This document shows positions 10,804 to 25,800 of a stretch of 64,000 bases of DNA, in pieces. Location: assembly GCA_947172415.1 (NCBI GenBank), contig OX359200.1, forward strand, positions 6,574,501 to 6,638,500, written 5' to 3'. The DNA is from Chondrosia reniformis. Lineage: Eukaryota; Porifera; Demospongiae; Chondrillida; Chondrillidae. The notes below the pieces were generated by a model. That model saw only the letters and a program-made list of their open reading frames with translations. It was not told the origin of the DNA and made no database searches. The stretch's first letter is position 1; the number at the start of each line of letters is the position of its first letter. Made by a program: the position numbers and the translations under genes.

Positions 10804-13800
10804 TTAATATCTGTGTAACATGCTAATGGCTTCAGCAGAACAACAACGCACATGCTGCTCTGGATCTTTTAAGAGTAAAATCAGAGCTACAAGAGATAAA
10901 GATGCAGAGTATTGAATAAGTCCTACAATGCCAGTTGGAAATACATATTAGTAGATAAACAAGCTCTTATATTTCAGTGTACGTAGGTACATCAGAACTT
11001 CATAAAACTACAATTGGGCCCTCCTCAATCAACAAGTGCACAGTGGCTTGGATATAATTTATGACCAACACTAATATGAGGTTAACTAAATTACATAATA
11101 CAACTATTTTCCTTGACTTGCAGTTTAGGATGAGGATACAGTATGACTACGCTTCCTTTTACACTAGGCAAGACAGTTTCTGACCAAAATCAGTGACCTT
11201 GAAAGTCTTTGCCTTCTTGGCCCCTCATAAGCCTATGCCTAACTGACCTTCACTGATGTGTTCTTTGGAAATGACTCCTACAACTTTCTCAGGAAGATGA
11301 CCGAGAGCAAACCCTACAGAGAGGAAACAGTCTCATTATCTCAAAGGTACACAGTAATGATTAAATACATTAAATACTCTCTTAGCGAGATAATCAATTA
11401 CTCCCAGTGTTTGTGTAAGGGATTCTTTTAGGGGAAAACCGAGTGTTAGTGTATACAATAAATAAGGACGGACCATTTAGTTATTGAAAGTTATTACATC
11501 AAATGAAAACGTGACTATACACTGCTGATTAAAAAAACTACCTACGTTGAGGTGTAGTTGTATGATTGTAGCATACTATATACAGCCCTTATAGTATTAA
11601 GTATACACAGTAGTCCCATACCAACAAAAAGGGCAGCATTCCCTCTGATATGAGGTGTCTGGTGCTTGAAGAAGGACACTGCATCCATCACATAAAAGTT
11701 CATCTTATCAGGAAAGTCTACACCCTAGGTAAGTTAAACATCACCATCAAGACACATACATGTAGTGTTATACATACTGTAGACAATGTCTGTGTAGTAA
11801 ACTCACCATTTGCTTACAGAAACTGTTCAGAAATTCACCATAAAGCAGAACTGAATTTTCCTCAAGATTATTTTGAAATAATTCATTAATCTTTGCAGAT
11901 TTTAACAAAGGTCCAACTCGTTTAAGAGCAAATTTGCAAGCCTAACATTAAAAACAAAATTTCAAACTATCTTCTTGAATAAGCTTAGCTATGGTACCAC
12001 CCACCATTACAACAGTAGGGTCTTCCTCATTCAGGTGCAGGAGAAGCATAATAAAATTAGTTTGAATTTGTTCCAAGAAGGGTCCTCGTGAAGGTCCGTC
12101 ACTGAATCTAGCTAGACTGCCAAAGAGGTTAAAGGCGGCCGCTCTAACAGAGGGTAACTCCTTGAAAAGGGAAAGACAGACATTTTGACACAATTCTATT
12201 TTGCAGTTACTGTAAAAGTACAAATGACAATGATCTAAATAATAAATTGTCATATAATATTGCTAAATCTCATAATAATTATCACATAACATCCTCTCAA
12301 GGAATGGGTCCAACATAATATTGTTTTATGAAAGTAACTGTCAAGGAAACTAGGAATTGGATTTTTGAAGAGATTATTAATAGTCCAAACAGATGGACAC
12401 CTACATGCTTAGTTATAAATCACATACAAATGAGTTTAAGTTGTTCGGACCCAGATAAGGCCAAAAACAACAGATTCATCAGATCATTAATTTCGACACT
12501 ATAGGTGACAAACTATCTCAACAATAACTTTTTCAAATTTTAAATTCCCCATCAATTTTTTGCATAACCACTTGAAATTCCACATGTGTGTGCAGGTGTA
12601 TACGTATGCATACCTTCTCAAAACAGGGTCTTATTCGAAGGGAGATGTTGATTAAGATTGGTCTAACATGGCCTTCTTCAATACGCTCAAAGACTTTTGC
12701 CAAGCCAGACATGGCTTCCATGGTGATGAGCGCATAGGGATCCTCTCTGTCGTCCATGCCTGCCATCAGGGCTGAGAGTACAGTTGTCGAGAACTTGGAT
12801 ATCTTTTAGAAGGAATATTGCACAATAACTTACAACAGTGCAAATCACCAGACACATGCATAATTTTGCTTGATGGAGGATAAAGCAAAAATTCAAACAT
12901 TGTCTATAAAACCTACTGTAATAAATAAACTACATGTTTTGGATTGATCTACACAATGCTTTCTATACCGTTACATCAATAGAAAGGAAAATCTATCATT
13001 AAGGCTTTATATATAAAGTGCCTATGTATGTAAGTGGATATTCACCTTATAAATATGACAATTACTAAGCTATACAATAATATATGTATACCTATTGTTA
13101 CAGGACACGTAGGTATGGTAGATCATGTTGGAGTGGACTATTACTAATGAAGGGGTTTTACCTGCTCCCCTCTGATGTCAGCAATATTGCCCAATCCCTG
13201 AATACAAATCTTTCTCACAGCAAATGAACTGTCCACCTGTCTCCCCAAGAGGAAATTCATCAACTGTTCTGCTATATCCACATCTCCCGCCTTCAGATTT
13301 AATATCAGCTGGAGATGAAAGCAAAGAAACAAATGCTAAGATACTAGTAGTCTGGCGAGCCAGACCTTACGTCTGATACGCTCGCCTGACTAAGATATAA
13401 TCCAACTCAACCACAAACAACAAATAGCAAGTCATATCTGCATGAATAATCTAACACACCATTTTTCAACACGCTACATCTACTAATAAAAGGCCTATAG
13501 GGAAGTAAACCTAGTGAGAACTTCGGATGAGAATACAATAGTTTTCTCCTTTTACTTCTCTGCTCATGTTGCTTTTTAGTATGTTATTAGGTATTAGGTA
13601 AGAGTAGCTCAAATGAAACAATGTCACAGAGACTGACAAATTCGTAATTCTACCCCCTTTAAATACACATCTCATTTCCCGCTCTCCAATACCTGAGCAA
13701 AGAATGACACAACCATTATCCTTTGGTTTTCATACACACTGCTTAGGGACAGCGCCATCACCTCCACGACCTTGGGAATCCTTTGTCTCTCCTTGTTGCC

Positions 13801-16800
13801 AAATGTACTGCAGTAAGACATCAAAGACATTGAAAAATAACTGTTAGATATACAATATTATTATATATATCCATTACAGTCAAAATCTGGGAAAAGGAAA
13901 ATGTCACATGACTGTATGAAAGAGGTCACATGACTGTATGAAAGAGGTCACATGACTGTATGAAAGAGGTCACATGACTGTATGAAAGACGTCACATGAC
14001 CATATTGGAGATGGTACTGTACTTGACTTACCCTGCAACCACCATAACTGCATTGGGAAAAGTGTCAAACCTGTCAAAATGGCCCCAGGCGGTGTGGTAG
14101 TCCAAAGCCTCTGCAATGTACTCGCTGTCAGCATTCAACAGGAACTCCCTGAAGGCATCCTTGGCCAAACTGAAATAAATATAAGGATACTAATACAAAT
14201 GTTTGGTTTCAGTTTAATAAGTTTGAAATTGAACCTGAAAATGGTCGGTTGACAAAAAGGTTTCCACCGCATTTAAAACATCTAGATATTCATGAATACA
14301 TGAGCATACACTATATTTCCCACAAGTCTTTTTTAAGGTACCAACCATGGCAAAAGATTTTTAGAGATTGCCCAAATCAGTTATCGTTGCATAAAAGTCT
14401 GTAAAATGACACTACTGCAGTCTCACCTGATACTGGACGCCTCTTTCCCCTTGGAGCTAGTGGGGACAAGGTCAATACAGTTACCGATGCGAGCCAACAG
14501 TGCCGGAAGGAATTTGTGGTAAACCTCGAACAAGGGTTCCTTCACCTCCTCTACTTTGAAGATGATAGTCAGTGCTGCTGTGATCTGGAGGAGAGGACGG
14601 GGGATGGAGGAGAGGACGGGGGATGGGGGACGTGTTAGAGGCCGGGCAGACGACAAACCTGTTTCAGTTTTGTGTTGGTGGATTGCTATGTAAACTAGTG
14701 TTATATTATAAAAATTGGTGGATTGCTATGGAAACAGGCATTATGACATAATTAGCAGATTGCTATGGAAACTAGTGCTATATACATGATAAAAATTGGT
14801 GGATTGCTATGGAAACAGGCATTATGACATAATTAGCGGATTGCTATGGAAACTAGTGCTATATGATGAAGCTAATAAATTGCTATGGAAACAGGTACTA
14901 TGATCTAATTAATGGATTGTTATCGAAACTAGTGGTATATGTTGTAATGTGGTGAATTGTTATGGAAAGGGGCACTGTGCATAATAATTTAAAGGAAGTA
15001 GCAGTCAGTGATCCGTTCCCTTTCTGAAAACAGTTAACAGACAAAAGTATACATACATCTACATAATGTTATTCACCATATGTTCAAGTTACCTGTGGAA
15101 TTTAAAAAATGCATATTTATAATTTAAGCTTGTTTCCAGAATATGTCCAAGAACATCTGAACAATAGTAAATTGATTACATAGCTATATAAATCCATATG
15201 CTCCTATATAGTGTCATTGTTATATATCCTGCTGGTGTGAAATACCACCTCTGATTATGTTATGCAGATTTATACTAGTTCATCTGTGAAATATTTGTAG
15301 TACTGGATCTATTCATCATATTAGTCATGCTGTAATTCAGAGGTAGTGAGATGAATAGCCAGAGGTATTCAAACTTACAGCCCGAGGTAAAGGCGTATCC
15401 ATTCGAATAATTTCTTGATTACTGCTCCCCTTTGTCTTCTCTTGGTAGGGCAGCCCCAGCATCAGTGTCTCCAACATGTTGTCGAATATCTTCCTAACAA
15501 GCTGAGGATCTGCTGCCAGTGATTGCCATATCAGCACATACACACTGAAAAATACAAATTATTCACATGTAATGTATGTATGTATGCATACACGTATGTG
15601 TGCACACTAAATGTACAAAAGATTGGTAAAGTAACAATTAATACAATGCATAGAAGCAGTTCACCATATACTACATGTTTACCATATTTGGTATGATTGT
15701 CACATGTTGGTCACATGACCATTGTTGTCCCTACCTGTCAAAGGGCAGTGCCTTTCCCAGCAGATGGGTTACCACGGGAACAGTAAAGAGGACTCCCAGA
15801 GTACGTACACATCGGAGGGTTCCCGTCCTGGTCTGAGCATTTGAAATCTTTTCCAGCTGATCGTGCAAGGCATCCAATAATTCTGACAACTGAAAACAAG
15901 AAAATCAGTGAAATATGAGAAGAGTTATAGACAATTGTGAGAAAGAGTTTCATTAAAAATACTAATTATGAGAAAATGGCACATTTATAACTTTGATACA
16001 GCTTTTATCACATACAATGTCTGTGGATAGAATGGACGGAATGAAGTGGGTTTTAGGGGTCACATGATCCAGTCAAGATGGCTGCCTTACCTTGTTCTGT
16101 AGAGAGGTTCCTCTTTGCTTCAGGAGACTGTTCAGTACAACACAGGCTCCGTTAGACGAGTGCGCTTGCAAGTCAAGAAGACCCTCCATCAGTGTACAGG
16201 TTAGATTCCACAGGTGCACTTCTGCCATCTTTTTATACAGAACCTATAGACATACATGCATATAAATACATCAAAACACAACCTCACTTCCAAGACTACC
16301 CTTGGCTGACTTTAGAGGTCAAAGTTCAGAGGTGGTCCGACTTGTAAAAGCTTCCCAATAGAAAGTATATACTATAATTGGGGAAATTTTCGTGTTGAAT
16401 TATTTTTGTGGTTTGGGCCAATAACGAAATTATTTTAACAACAAAAATTTCCCGAATTGTGGTATCAGATTATAGTCTAGCTAGTTTGAAGCACTGAATT
16501 ACTTACTGAATTCATTTTAGGCCAATATAAATAGAGAAGTATGTGTACTTATGTGGTTGCTATGGTTACCGTACCTTTCCAAGATCACTGACAAGGGTAA
16601 ACAAGGAGGTTGCATCATCAGATTTAGATCTCTCCATCAGGACAGTCACTGCATCAACAATCTTGTCAGACTGACCTAATTAGTATTGAAACATGCTCAC
16701 ACTAAACCTACTTTTGTATTTTATATCTTTCAAATTCTTTACAAGGCTGCGTCGTATACACACATGTAATAACATCCTTCCGTTGTGACATTACTGCAAA

Positions 16801-19800
16801 GTCTTTTTCACTTGATCAATGACACAAAAATAAACCCACATTAAGTGGTCAATGTGAGCATTAATGAACCATTTGAAATGGCATTCACGTGCTTTGTGTA
16901 GAGATTCGGGGATTCGGTTGGCTATTGTTTAAGCCTCCTCTTGTAATACACACCTTTTCTCAAATTTCAATTAATTAATATATGTGTATCTATTTATAGA
17001 ACTTGAGTGGAATTGAGTACGTGCAGTATTTCGGATGTAGGTATATCAGACTACATATACTGTATATACTGTGTACACCTTCAACAACAAAATAAGTAGA
17101 GCAACTTCCTCTAACAGAACTTGTAGTATTCATTGGGAAGATCCTACATCAATTCCATTTTCAATATCAACCATTTTCCCCAGATATTCCCACAGGAGAA
17201 CATTTAGCAGTTATGTAGTTATGTGTACCCTTTAAGCTATCACCTTGCCTCAGGAAATTCCTTTGGGGACAAACATCCTCTCAATCTTGTAGAGATGTAA
17301 ACAAAGCATGGCCAATCCACCTAATTAGAGAGCCAGCCCACTTATTCATTAAAAGTATACTATACGTAGTTATGTGTACCCTTTAAGCTATCACCTTGCC
17401 TCAGGAAATTCCTTTGGGGACAAAAATCCTCTCAATCTTGTAGAGATGTAAACAAAGCATGGCCAATCCACCTAATTAGAGAGCCAGCCCACTTATTCAT
17501 TAAAAGTAACTATAGCCGGATCAACTGTCATTGATACAGTGTGAAAAATGCATCCTTTATTACTTTAGAATACCAAGACAAACGCAGTCAATGACCACAT
17601 CTTCCCCCAACGCACAACATACAGCATAACAGAAAATAGGGGAATTTAGGACGTAAAGACTATCTTAAAACTTTGATATCATCATCATCTGACTCTGGGT
17701 TTTACCCCACCCACTCATGTCTATTGAGGACATAATGAGCTCATTGGTGGAACCAAAGTTCACTAAATAGGAGCTAGAGTCTCCCCCTTAGCTGCTCAAA
17801 AAAATGGTCGAGCCATAGACAGCTGTTTTGTCCTTATTAGGTTGGGGTAAATTGACAGTCAAATGATAATGATACAGTATAGTCATTAGGTTAGTCTCCT
17901 GGTCATACCTGGATCAGAAATTAAGAAATGACATAATTTACACTTTTACACCATTGTATACACACATATGTAATTACTGTATTATGTACATACACCAATT
18001 ACAGATATACAGAGTGAAAGATATAATATGAATGGAGAATCAAAACAAAATCTGATTGGCCGACTTCTATAATTGGATTTCTTCTAAATAGCTGAAGAAG
18101 AACCCTTGGGGTTGAAATGTCCAATAAAGGAATTACTGAACTGTGGCCATTTTAATTACATAATTATAATCAGAAAATGATTCATGACCACCTGATATTG
18201 AATATACATACAATATACTTGTTTATTACCTATTTAGGATATGTACGTATATGTAGACAATGAGGTGCTAACTCATGCTTCACTGAATGCAGTGCTCGGA
18301 CCTACCTTTCTCACAAGTTCCTATCCTGAGGACTATCTGTATACAGTGCAGAGATGTCTCTCGTACATAACCCTCTGGATCCGTTGTCCTGGGAACCAAC
18401 CTCCCAAGAAGATGACCGATAATGATAAAGTCCACCGGCTCCAGTTCCTATTAATGCATCAAAGGAACTCCATCCAACAGTGTGTTAGCACAGTGGAATC
18501 TAAAAGCAACTTACATCCATTTTGTCATACTTCTCCTTGTAGATATGAAGAAGTCTTAATGTCATCTCAATAGCTCTTTTTCTTTCCAACCCTTCACTGG
18601 ATTGCAGCCACACCTCAAGGTGCTACAGATACAACTAACACCCATAAGTTATGTACGTACATGTACATACATCTATCACAAAAAGGAAGTAGGTATATAC
18701 GTATATATACGTATATCTAAAGAGACAATACACTCAAGTGTTCATAATCAAATGGATAAGTGGAAGAAATTAACTGTATCAGCATCCAAAGCTCTATTGG
18801 CTTACCCTAAACCTCATAAGTATGTTTTAGTCTATTATACGTAAATATTCTTTATGTTTCTTCTGCTTCATAACCGGGAAGGAATACAGTTACTAGGACA
18901 ACGACTTGATGGTCGCTTTTAGTTAAATATGAAACTAAAACAGGTGTGCAAAGTGCTTTCTGGCAAATTTCAAACTTTAATTTAGGGAAAAACTACTGAA
19001 AATTGAAGGTAACTGACGTTCAGATAATCAATGTTCTACTGTATAGACTATTCATGGACAAGAACAAATTCATTATGAATGCTTTTGCATGAGCCTCTTC
19101 AAGTCTCTTCCAGTTAACAGAATCATTAGCTTTGTAAGTACTTGTATCTACTGTAATTCTGTTACTTACTTTGAATATGTTTTCAAAATTATGTGAAGAA
19201 ATATCTTTCAATAAAATTTCTGTTAATAACATAGTACATGATTCGTGTGTAAGAATAGTAAGTCGAGCTGACTCCATCATTGCCTACAGTGAGTAACAGA
19301 AGATCCATTAGCATAACACTGTTACACATACTAGTATTAACTATAACACAAATTGATAGCTACTGCATGTGTAATATGTATATTAATTCGGTAAAGTGGT
19401 ATATATACAAGACTACAGGAGCAAGTTGACATGTTAAATCAAGATGACAACAGTAATCCTCCAGATCAGCTCAGCACTATAAGACAGAGTTTCCCTTAGG
19501 GGGAAGGAAGGGAGAATTTCCCCCCTTCTTACTTAACTTGGAGTAGGTCAAATTTCCAAATTTTAATAGAAAACATCTATACATACTATATCATCATTAC
19601 ACTCTGGATATTACCCCTGCCCACTCATGTTAGCTCATTGTGCTCCTCAGGGACATGATGATGACATAAGTATCAATGCTTAAAGATCAGCTTTAGATCT
19701 TAAAGTTCCCTTATTTTTCCGTCTATACATATCTATGAGAGGTTCATCTTTTAGACTTTTGAGTGTCTTAGAGATACAGTTGGTTCTTTAGGACTCAGAC

Positions 19801-22800
19801 GTTTTGACCCTCTGAGTCTTCTTCAGCAACTGACCAACTGACCGAAGCTCAAAAGACTAGAAGATGAACCACCTCAAAGATAAGTTTGGCACAGTTAGAA
19901 GAAATCCTTATCATCTAATATACACAGATATACTGAACTAGGTTATCCCCTCGAAATATTAGTATATTGTATTCCCCTTGCGATGTTTCTAAACGAACTC
20001 CTGGGTAAACCATTTTAACTGTTCCACCGACCTCTTGAAATGATGCGTCTCTGGCTTTCTTTTCAGAGCTTGCTATCAAGGGGGGGACGGCTAGACAGTG
20101 CTTCAGGGATGTACCGACTATCTCAAACTGCTCTGCCTCTGTAAGCTGGGGCTCCAGTTTGCTACAAGAAACACAGAAAGAGAAGCTAAGGCACCTCAAC
20201 CTCTCAGTCCTAGTGAAGTATAGTACACAGTACTGCATATGATACACAATGATACATATGCAGTATGTACGTACTGTATACAGGGCTACATGCAGAACTT
20301 GGGGCCAGGCGGAAGGGGCAAAATGAAATTTTCAAGATTTAGGGGTGTAATGGTATATACGTAATATTAAGCTGTATATTAACTTCCCAAAAGTCTAGGG
20401 GGGCAAATCAATCCTAGGGGGAATGCCCCTCTGCCCCCTGCCCTCCCTCTATGTAGCCCTGGTATACAATTGTACAGAACTAGATTGGTTTACAAACATT
20501 ATATTATCAAATCCTATACCTGAGGTACTGAATGACATTATATTATCAAATCCTATACCTGAGGTACTGAATGACATTATATTATCAAATCCTATACCTG
20601 AGGTACTGAATGACATTATATTATCAAATCCTATACCTGAGGTACTGAATGACATTATATTATCAAATCCTATACCTGAGGTACTGAATGATATTATACA
20701 ATTCTTAGGCATACCTTTAATACAAATATACTCAAGACTACACTCACACTAGTGTTCTCAAGGTATCCATGCAGAGTGACCTCGTTTCCGTGGTAATGGC
20801 AGAATTAGGGGATTCCTCCTTGATGTAATTCTACAGAGAACAAGAGGTAGTGAGAAAGAGACTCAAACCTTCTGGCCCCACCCCCGTATACCTTCCGACC
20901 CCACCCCTTATACCTTCCGGCCCCACCCCTTATACCTTCCGGCCCCACCCCCTTATACCTTCCAGCCCCACCCCCTTATACCTTCCGGCCCCACCCCCTT
21001 ATACCTTCCGGCCCCACCCCCTTATACCTTCCGGCCCCACCCCTTATACCTTCCAGCCCCACCCCTTATACCTTCCGGCCCCACCCCTTATACCTTCCGG
21101 CCCCACCCCTTATACCTTCCAGCCCCACCCCCTTATACCTTACGGCCCCACCCCCTTATACCTTCCGGCCCCACCCCTTATACCTTCCGGCCCCACCCCT
21201 TATACCTTCCAGCCCCACCCCTTATACCTTCCGGCCCCACCCCCTTATACCTTCCAGCCCCACCCCTTTATACCTTCCAGCCCCACCCCTTTATACCTCC
21301 AAGCCCCACCCCCTTATACCTTCCGGCTCCACCCCTTCATGTCTTCCAACTCCATCTACTACATACGTATCTTACAGCCCCACCCCTTACACCTTCCAGC
21401 CCCACCCCCTTTATACATATTGGCCACACCTACTACACACACACAAGCCCCACCCACCTACAACTATAAAGCATGGTCAACTGCAGTGTTTGGTCTCAGT
21501 ACACCTACATACGTACTAGGAGATGGTTCATCAGATCTGGTCTCTTTTGAAATATAAACTTTGTCTGCTTCAAGTGATCAGGGTGCATGGATCGGCCAAT
21601 CAGATCCATTGTCCTAATTAAATTCTCTTTGACCTGAGTATCCTGCAGAATACAGAGTACAAAGTTCAAATTGAAGACTGTATCTCCTCTAAAGACAAAT
21701 ATTTACCTTGACTTTAGTGAAGTGAGGATTAATGTTCCTCCAAATGTTCACCTCCACACGAGAGGTTATCAAACTGCAGGATGGATGGATGGATGGGTGG
21801 ATGGATGGATGGATGGCTGGATGGGTGGGTGGGTGGGTGGGTGGATGGATGGATGGATGGATGGATGGATGGATGGGTGGATGGGTGGATGGATGGATGG
21901 GTGGATGGGTGGATGGGTGAATGGGATGGGTTGATGGATGGATGGGTGGGTGGATGGATGGATGGATGGATGGATGGATGGATGGATGGATGGATGGATG
22001 GGTGGATGGGTGGATGGATGGATGGGTGGATGGGTGGATGGGTGAATGGGATGGGTTGATGGATGGGTGGATGGGTGGATGGGTGGATGGGTGGATGGGA
22101 TGGATGGATATGCACTGCAGCCTACTGTGCTGGTGAGTGGAAGGTCACATATCCATAACAGAGCATTACTGTACTCTTAATTCGTTCAATCTCAGCATCT
22201 GATTTGTCCTATAGATTTGCATACGTAACAATTCCTATACCATTAAATTACTGTATATACAAAAAAGCTCTCACAAAAGAGACGGTAATATATACGTATA
22301 TGTACCATACGTAGAGCAATTGACCTTGCCGAATCCAAAGAATCCTTTTGATTTCTTCCCTAGCTCGTCCTTGGTAATCTGTTCCAGTTTCAACATGACT
22401 GGATCCAGGTGTTCGGAGGCACAGTACCCGTAGCCAAAGGCACAGCCCTGCATGCACACAGTAGGGCAGCACTAGGCATTACAACATCAACCACAACAAG
22501 GGGTTAACATCCAGCATTTTTTGTTTTTTTTCTCTTAATTATATTAGCCTAGATCTGTCATTGGTACAACTGGTGAGCATTACTATCCCTTAAGTATTTA
22601 CATACGTAGATACAGTATCTGTCAGAAGAGGCTTCTACTGACGAATAACCCAGGTGACCTCTGACCTCTAAATGAGGCCCGGCTTCTATACAGACAATAA
22701 CAGTATATGCCTTGAATCTTCAATAGGAGAGCCTCTTTGAAGGGATTAAGTACACAGAGGCTTCAAAGAGAAAAGGGTGACACAGCTATTTGTTTTTTTT

Positions 22801-25800
22801 TTAATAGGAGGATCCTCTAATGAAATTTATCAACACGTTACATCTACTTTAGAATAAAGGCATAGGGAACTAAAGCTAGTGAGAGCTTTGGATGAGGATA
22901 CAAGAGTTTTCTCCTTCTACCTCTCTTCTCTACTGGGCCAGACAGCTGTTTCTGGGAATTCCACCCTTCCTTAGTGACCCTGGGAATTTTAGTCTTCTTC
23001 TTAATCTTTTGTGAGTCCTTGGCTCTCTGTGCTAAATCTAGTGTACGAACAAAGTGTACATGTTCAAAACAGTTGATCGCCAACTGTACCTCTCTCTGAA
23101 CTTGGCTTGTGTGCTTGACTGCGGAGAAGATGAGGTCGAGGTGTTCCTTCACAAAGTCCTTGTGAGCTGACTTCTTCATTACCACACCTAAACACTTGTA
23201 TGCAAAACCCTACACCAGCAAACAATATAAAATAGCATATGAACAACAATATAAAATAGCATATGAACTATATACGTACATAGAAATACATACAATTACG
23301 TATGTTACTTACACAGTTCTTACATATAATAGTAGAATAATATATTAGAAATTTATAAATTGTCAACTATAAGTATATACAAAATATTAATGCATACGTA
23401 CGTAGGTAATGGTGTACTTATTATAATCCATACATTGTTTCCATAAATATGTATACAAATGTAATATATTATAGCATATTTACTGACTATATCCAGTATT
23501 GATAGCTTACTTTCTCCTCAGGATAGTTGTTGTAGCTCGGTATCTGCATGCCGAAACTGGTTCCCAACTGTACTGTCCACTCCTCATCACTGACAGTATC
23601 CAGCGTGTGGATCAGTAGCTGCAGAGAGAAGACAGCTACGTACATGGATACCTGTTCTTTGCAGCAGGGCACTTAAATACCTTTAGAAGGAGGTCCTCCC
23701 AGGACTTCTGGTTCCAATCTCCTTTCTCTTTTTGTTCTGCAGCAATACAAGGACAGGCATATTGAGGGAGAAGGAGAGGGAGAGGGAGAAGGAGAAGGAG
23801 AGGGAGAGGGAGAGGGAGAGGGAGAGGGAGAGGGAGAGGGAGAGGAGGGAGCTGGAGAGGGAGAGGAGGGAGCTGGAGAGGGAGAGGGAGAGGGAGAGGG
23901 AGAAGGAGAAGGAGAGGGAGAGGGAGAGGGAAAGGGAGAGGGAGAGGGAGAGGAGGGAGCTGGAGAGGGAGAGGAGGGAGCTAGAGAGGGAGAGGAGGGA
24001 GAAGGAGAGGGAGAGGGAGCTGTATGGAGAGGTGCATCACAATGTACAAACCTTCTAAATATGAGAGCAGTCTAGGAATAGTAGTGTCCCAAAGTTTAAC
24101 TACAGGGTTTTCCTCTGACTCCTCCTCCATTTCAATGGGAGGGGCCAAATTGGGACCCAATGAAAGGAAACACTGTAAAACATGTTCACCACGCCCCCTG
24201 CCGTTGTCAGGGTGACCAGCCAAGACCTAACACAAACAAACCATAGAATTTAAAGGTACTGTTAAAACACATTATGTATTGCACATTAGAGAGTGGATAC
24301 TTACAAAAAGCCTTGCTATCATTTCTTCTGGTTTGGGTAGATTGACTGAAGACAGATATAATTAATAAAGCATGGTTGCTAGGGAATGAGATCCATATTT
24401 ATAATACATATTATATATAAGTAAATATAACTACATGTATATAGTGTGATACGTATAGAGGCTCATTGTTGCAAAAGTGAAGACTGTAAGCAAATATTCC
24501 ATTCGTGAGCAATTATGTAGCAGCGGAACAGTTGGGATTCACAATAAATTGTAAGACGTTTGGACCACGTATGTAGGTCACAATGAGTTACAATGAATAA
24601 GGATTTCTTCTAACTCAGTCACTGAAGAAGACCCCCAGGGTCGAAACGTTTGGCAGAAAGAAGAACCAAAAAACTGCGTCTCTAGACACTCCCAAAGTCG
24701 AAAGATGACCTTTTCCAAAGATGAGTTACAATGAAACAGATAAAATATTAATTGGTCTATATATAGCAGCATGATGACATCATATCTAGATGGTTATAAC
24801 TTATAATGTACTGTATGTACTTATACACACACAATGGTATTACTTTGTGCCTCATAGTTCAGGAGGTAGTCCTCGTCCTGTCCCTCTCTCTTCTTTGTAC
24901 CGATGTGAGCTATACATCTAGTCAGCACGCTAGCGGCCTCATGGTACTCCATTGGTGTCAGGAACTCTAGGAGGTAAGGCCACAATACCTGAGGAGAGAG
25001 AGTGACGTTAGCCTTATAATCACCAACAATTAAGAACTAACTATGTATGGCAAATAGGCAGTTGACTATATCTCATTGAATATTCTCCACTTATCATGTC
25101 CACCACTAATTACAAAATGGCGGTAATATCAGGCTTTAAGCAGACTGGCATGAAATACGTATGTACATATATAGCAAAGCTACATCCCAACAAAGAGTAA
25201 TCTTAAATAGTTGTACATATAGAGTGTGGTATTAAATAATCATAGCTTTCTTACAAAATAAACAAAAGAATATTTAGTAACATTCCTGTGAGCTCTGCAA
25301 TGCGTCCAATGCGTGTACATTATCAGTGTGAGGGACGGTTGTGCCAACTGTACATTATCAGTGTGAGGGACGGTTGGGCCAACGGTACATTATCAGTGTG
25401 AGGGACGGTTGTGCCAACTGTACCTTATCAGTGTGAGGGACGGTTGGGCCAACGGTACATTATCAGTGTGAGGGACGGTTGTGCCAACTGTACCTTATCA
25501 GTGTGAGGGACGGTTGGGCCAACGGTACATTATCAGTGTGAGGGACGGTTGTGCCAACTGTACATTATCAGTGTGAGGGACGGTTGTGCCAACTGTACAT
25601 TATCAGTGTGAGGGACGGTTGTGCCAACTGTACATTATCAGTGTGAGGGACGGTTGGGCCAACGGTACATTATCAGTGTGAGGGACGGTTGTGCCAACGG
25701 TACATTATCAGTGTGAGGGACGGTTGGGCCAACTGTACATTATCAGTGTGAGGGACGGTTGGGCCAACGGTACATTATCAGTGTGAGGGACGGTTGGGCC

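Larger units (their letters stand above)
16676..18305. other. Long MROH1 intron with mixed repeats
   Basis: No exon is needed here: exons 18306-18447 and 16575-16675 join in phase and align continuously with human MROH1. It contains a direct duplication (17216-17510), a family 2 repeat (17625-17865) and a family 3 fragment (18060-18160). Confidence 0.7.

Noticed and set aside
20850-21557. 235-codon Pro/Thr-rich forward frame
   Set aside because: Lies in a tandem array within an MROH1 intron, on the strand opposite the gene, with no splice or domain support.
21729-22136. His/Pro/Ser and Trp/Gly/Asp repeat frames on both strands
   Set aside because: Pure (GGAT)n microsatellite; it fills the intron between two MROH1 exons.
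22844-23185. MROH1 exon continuing in frame into the family 1 repeat as coding sequence
   Set aside because: The donor GTACAG after QVQRE joins to the next conserved exon (GCAFGYGYC) and matches human MROH1 without the insert. Exonisation is possible but unsupported.
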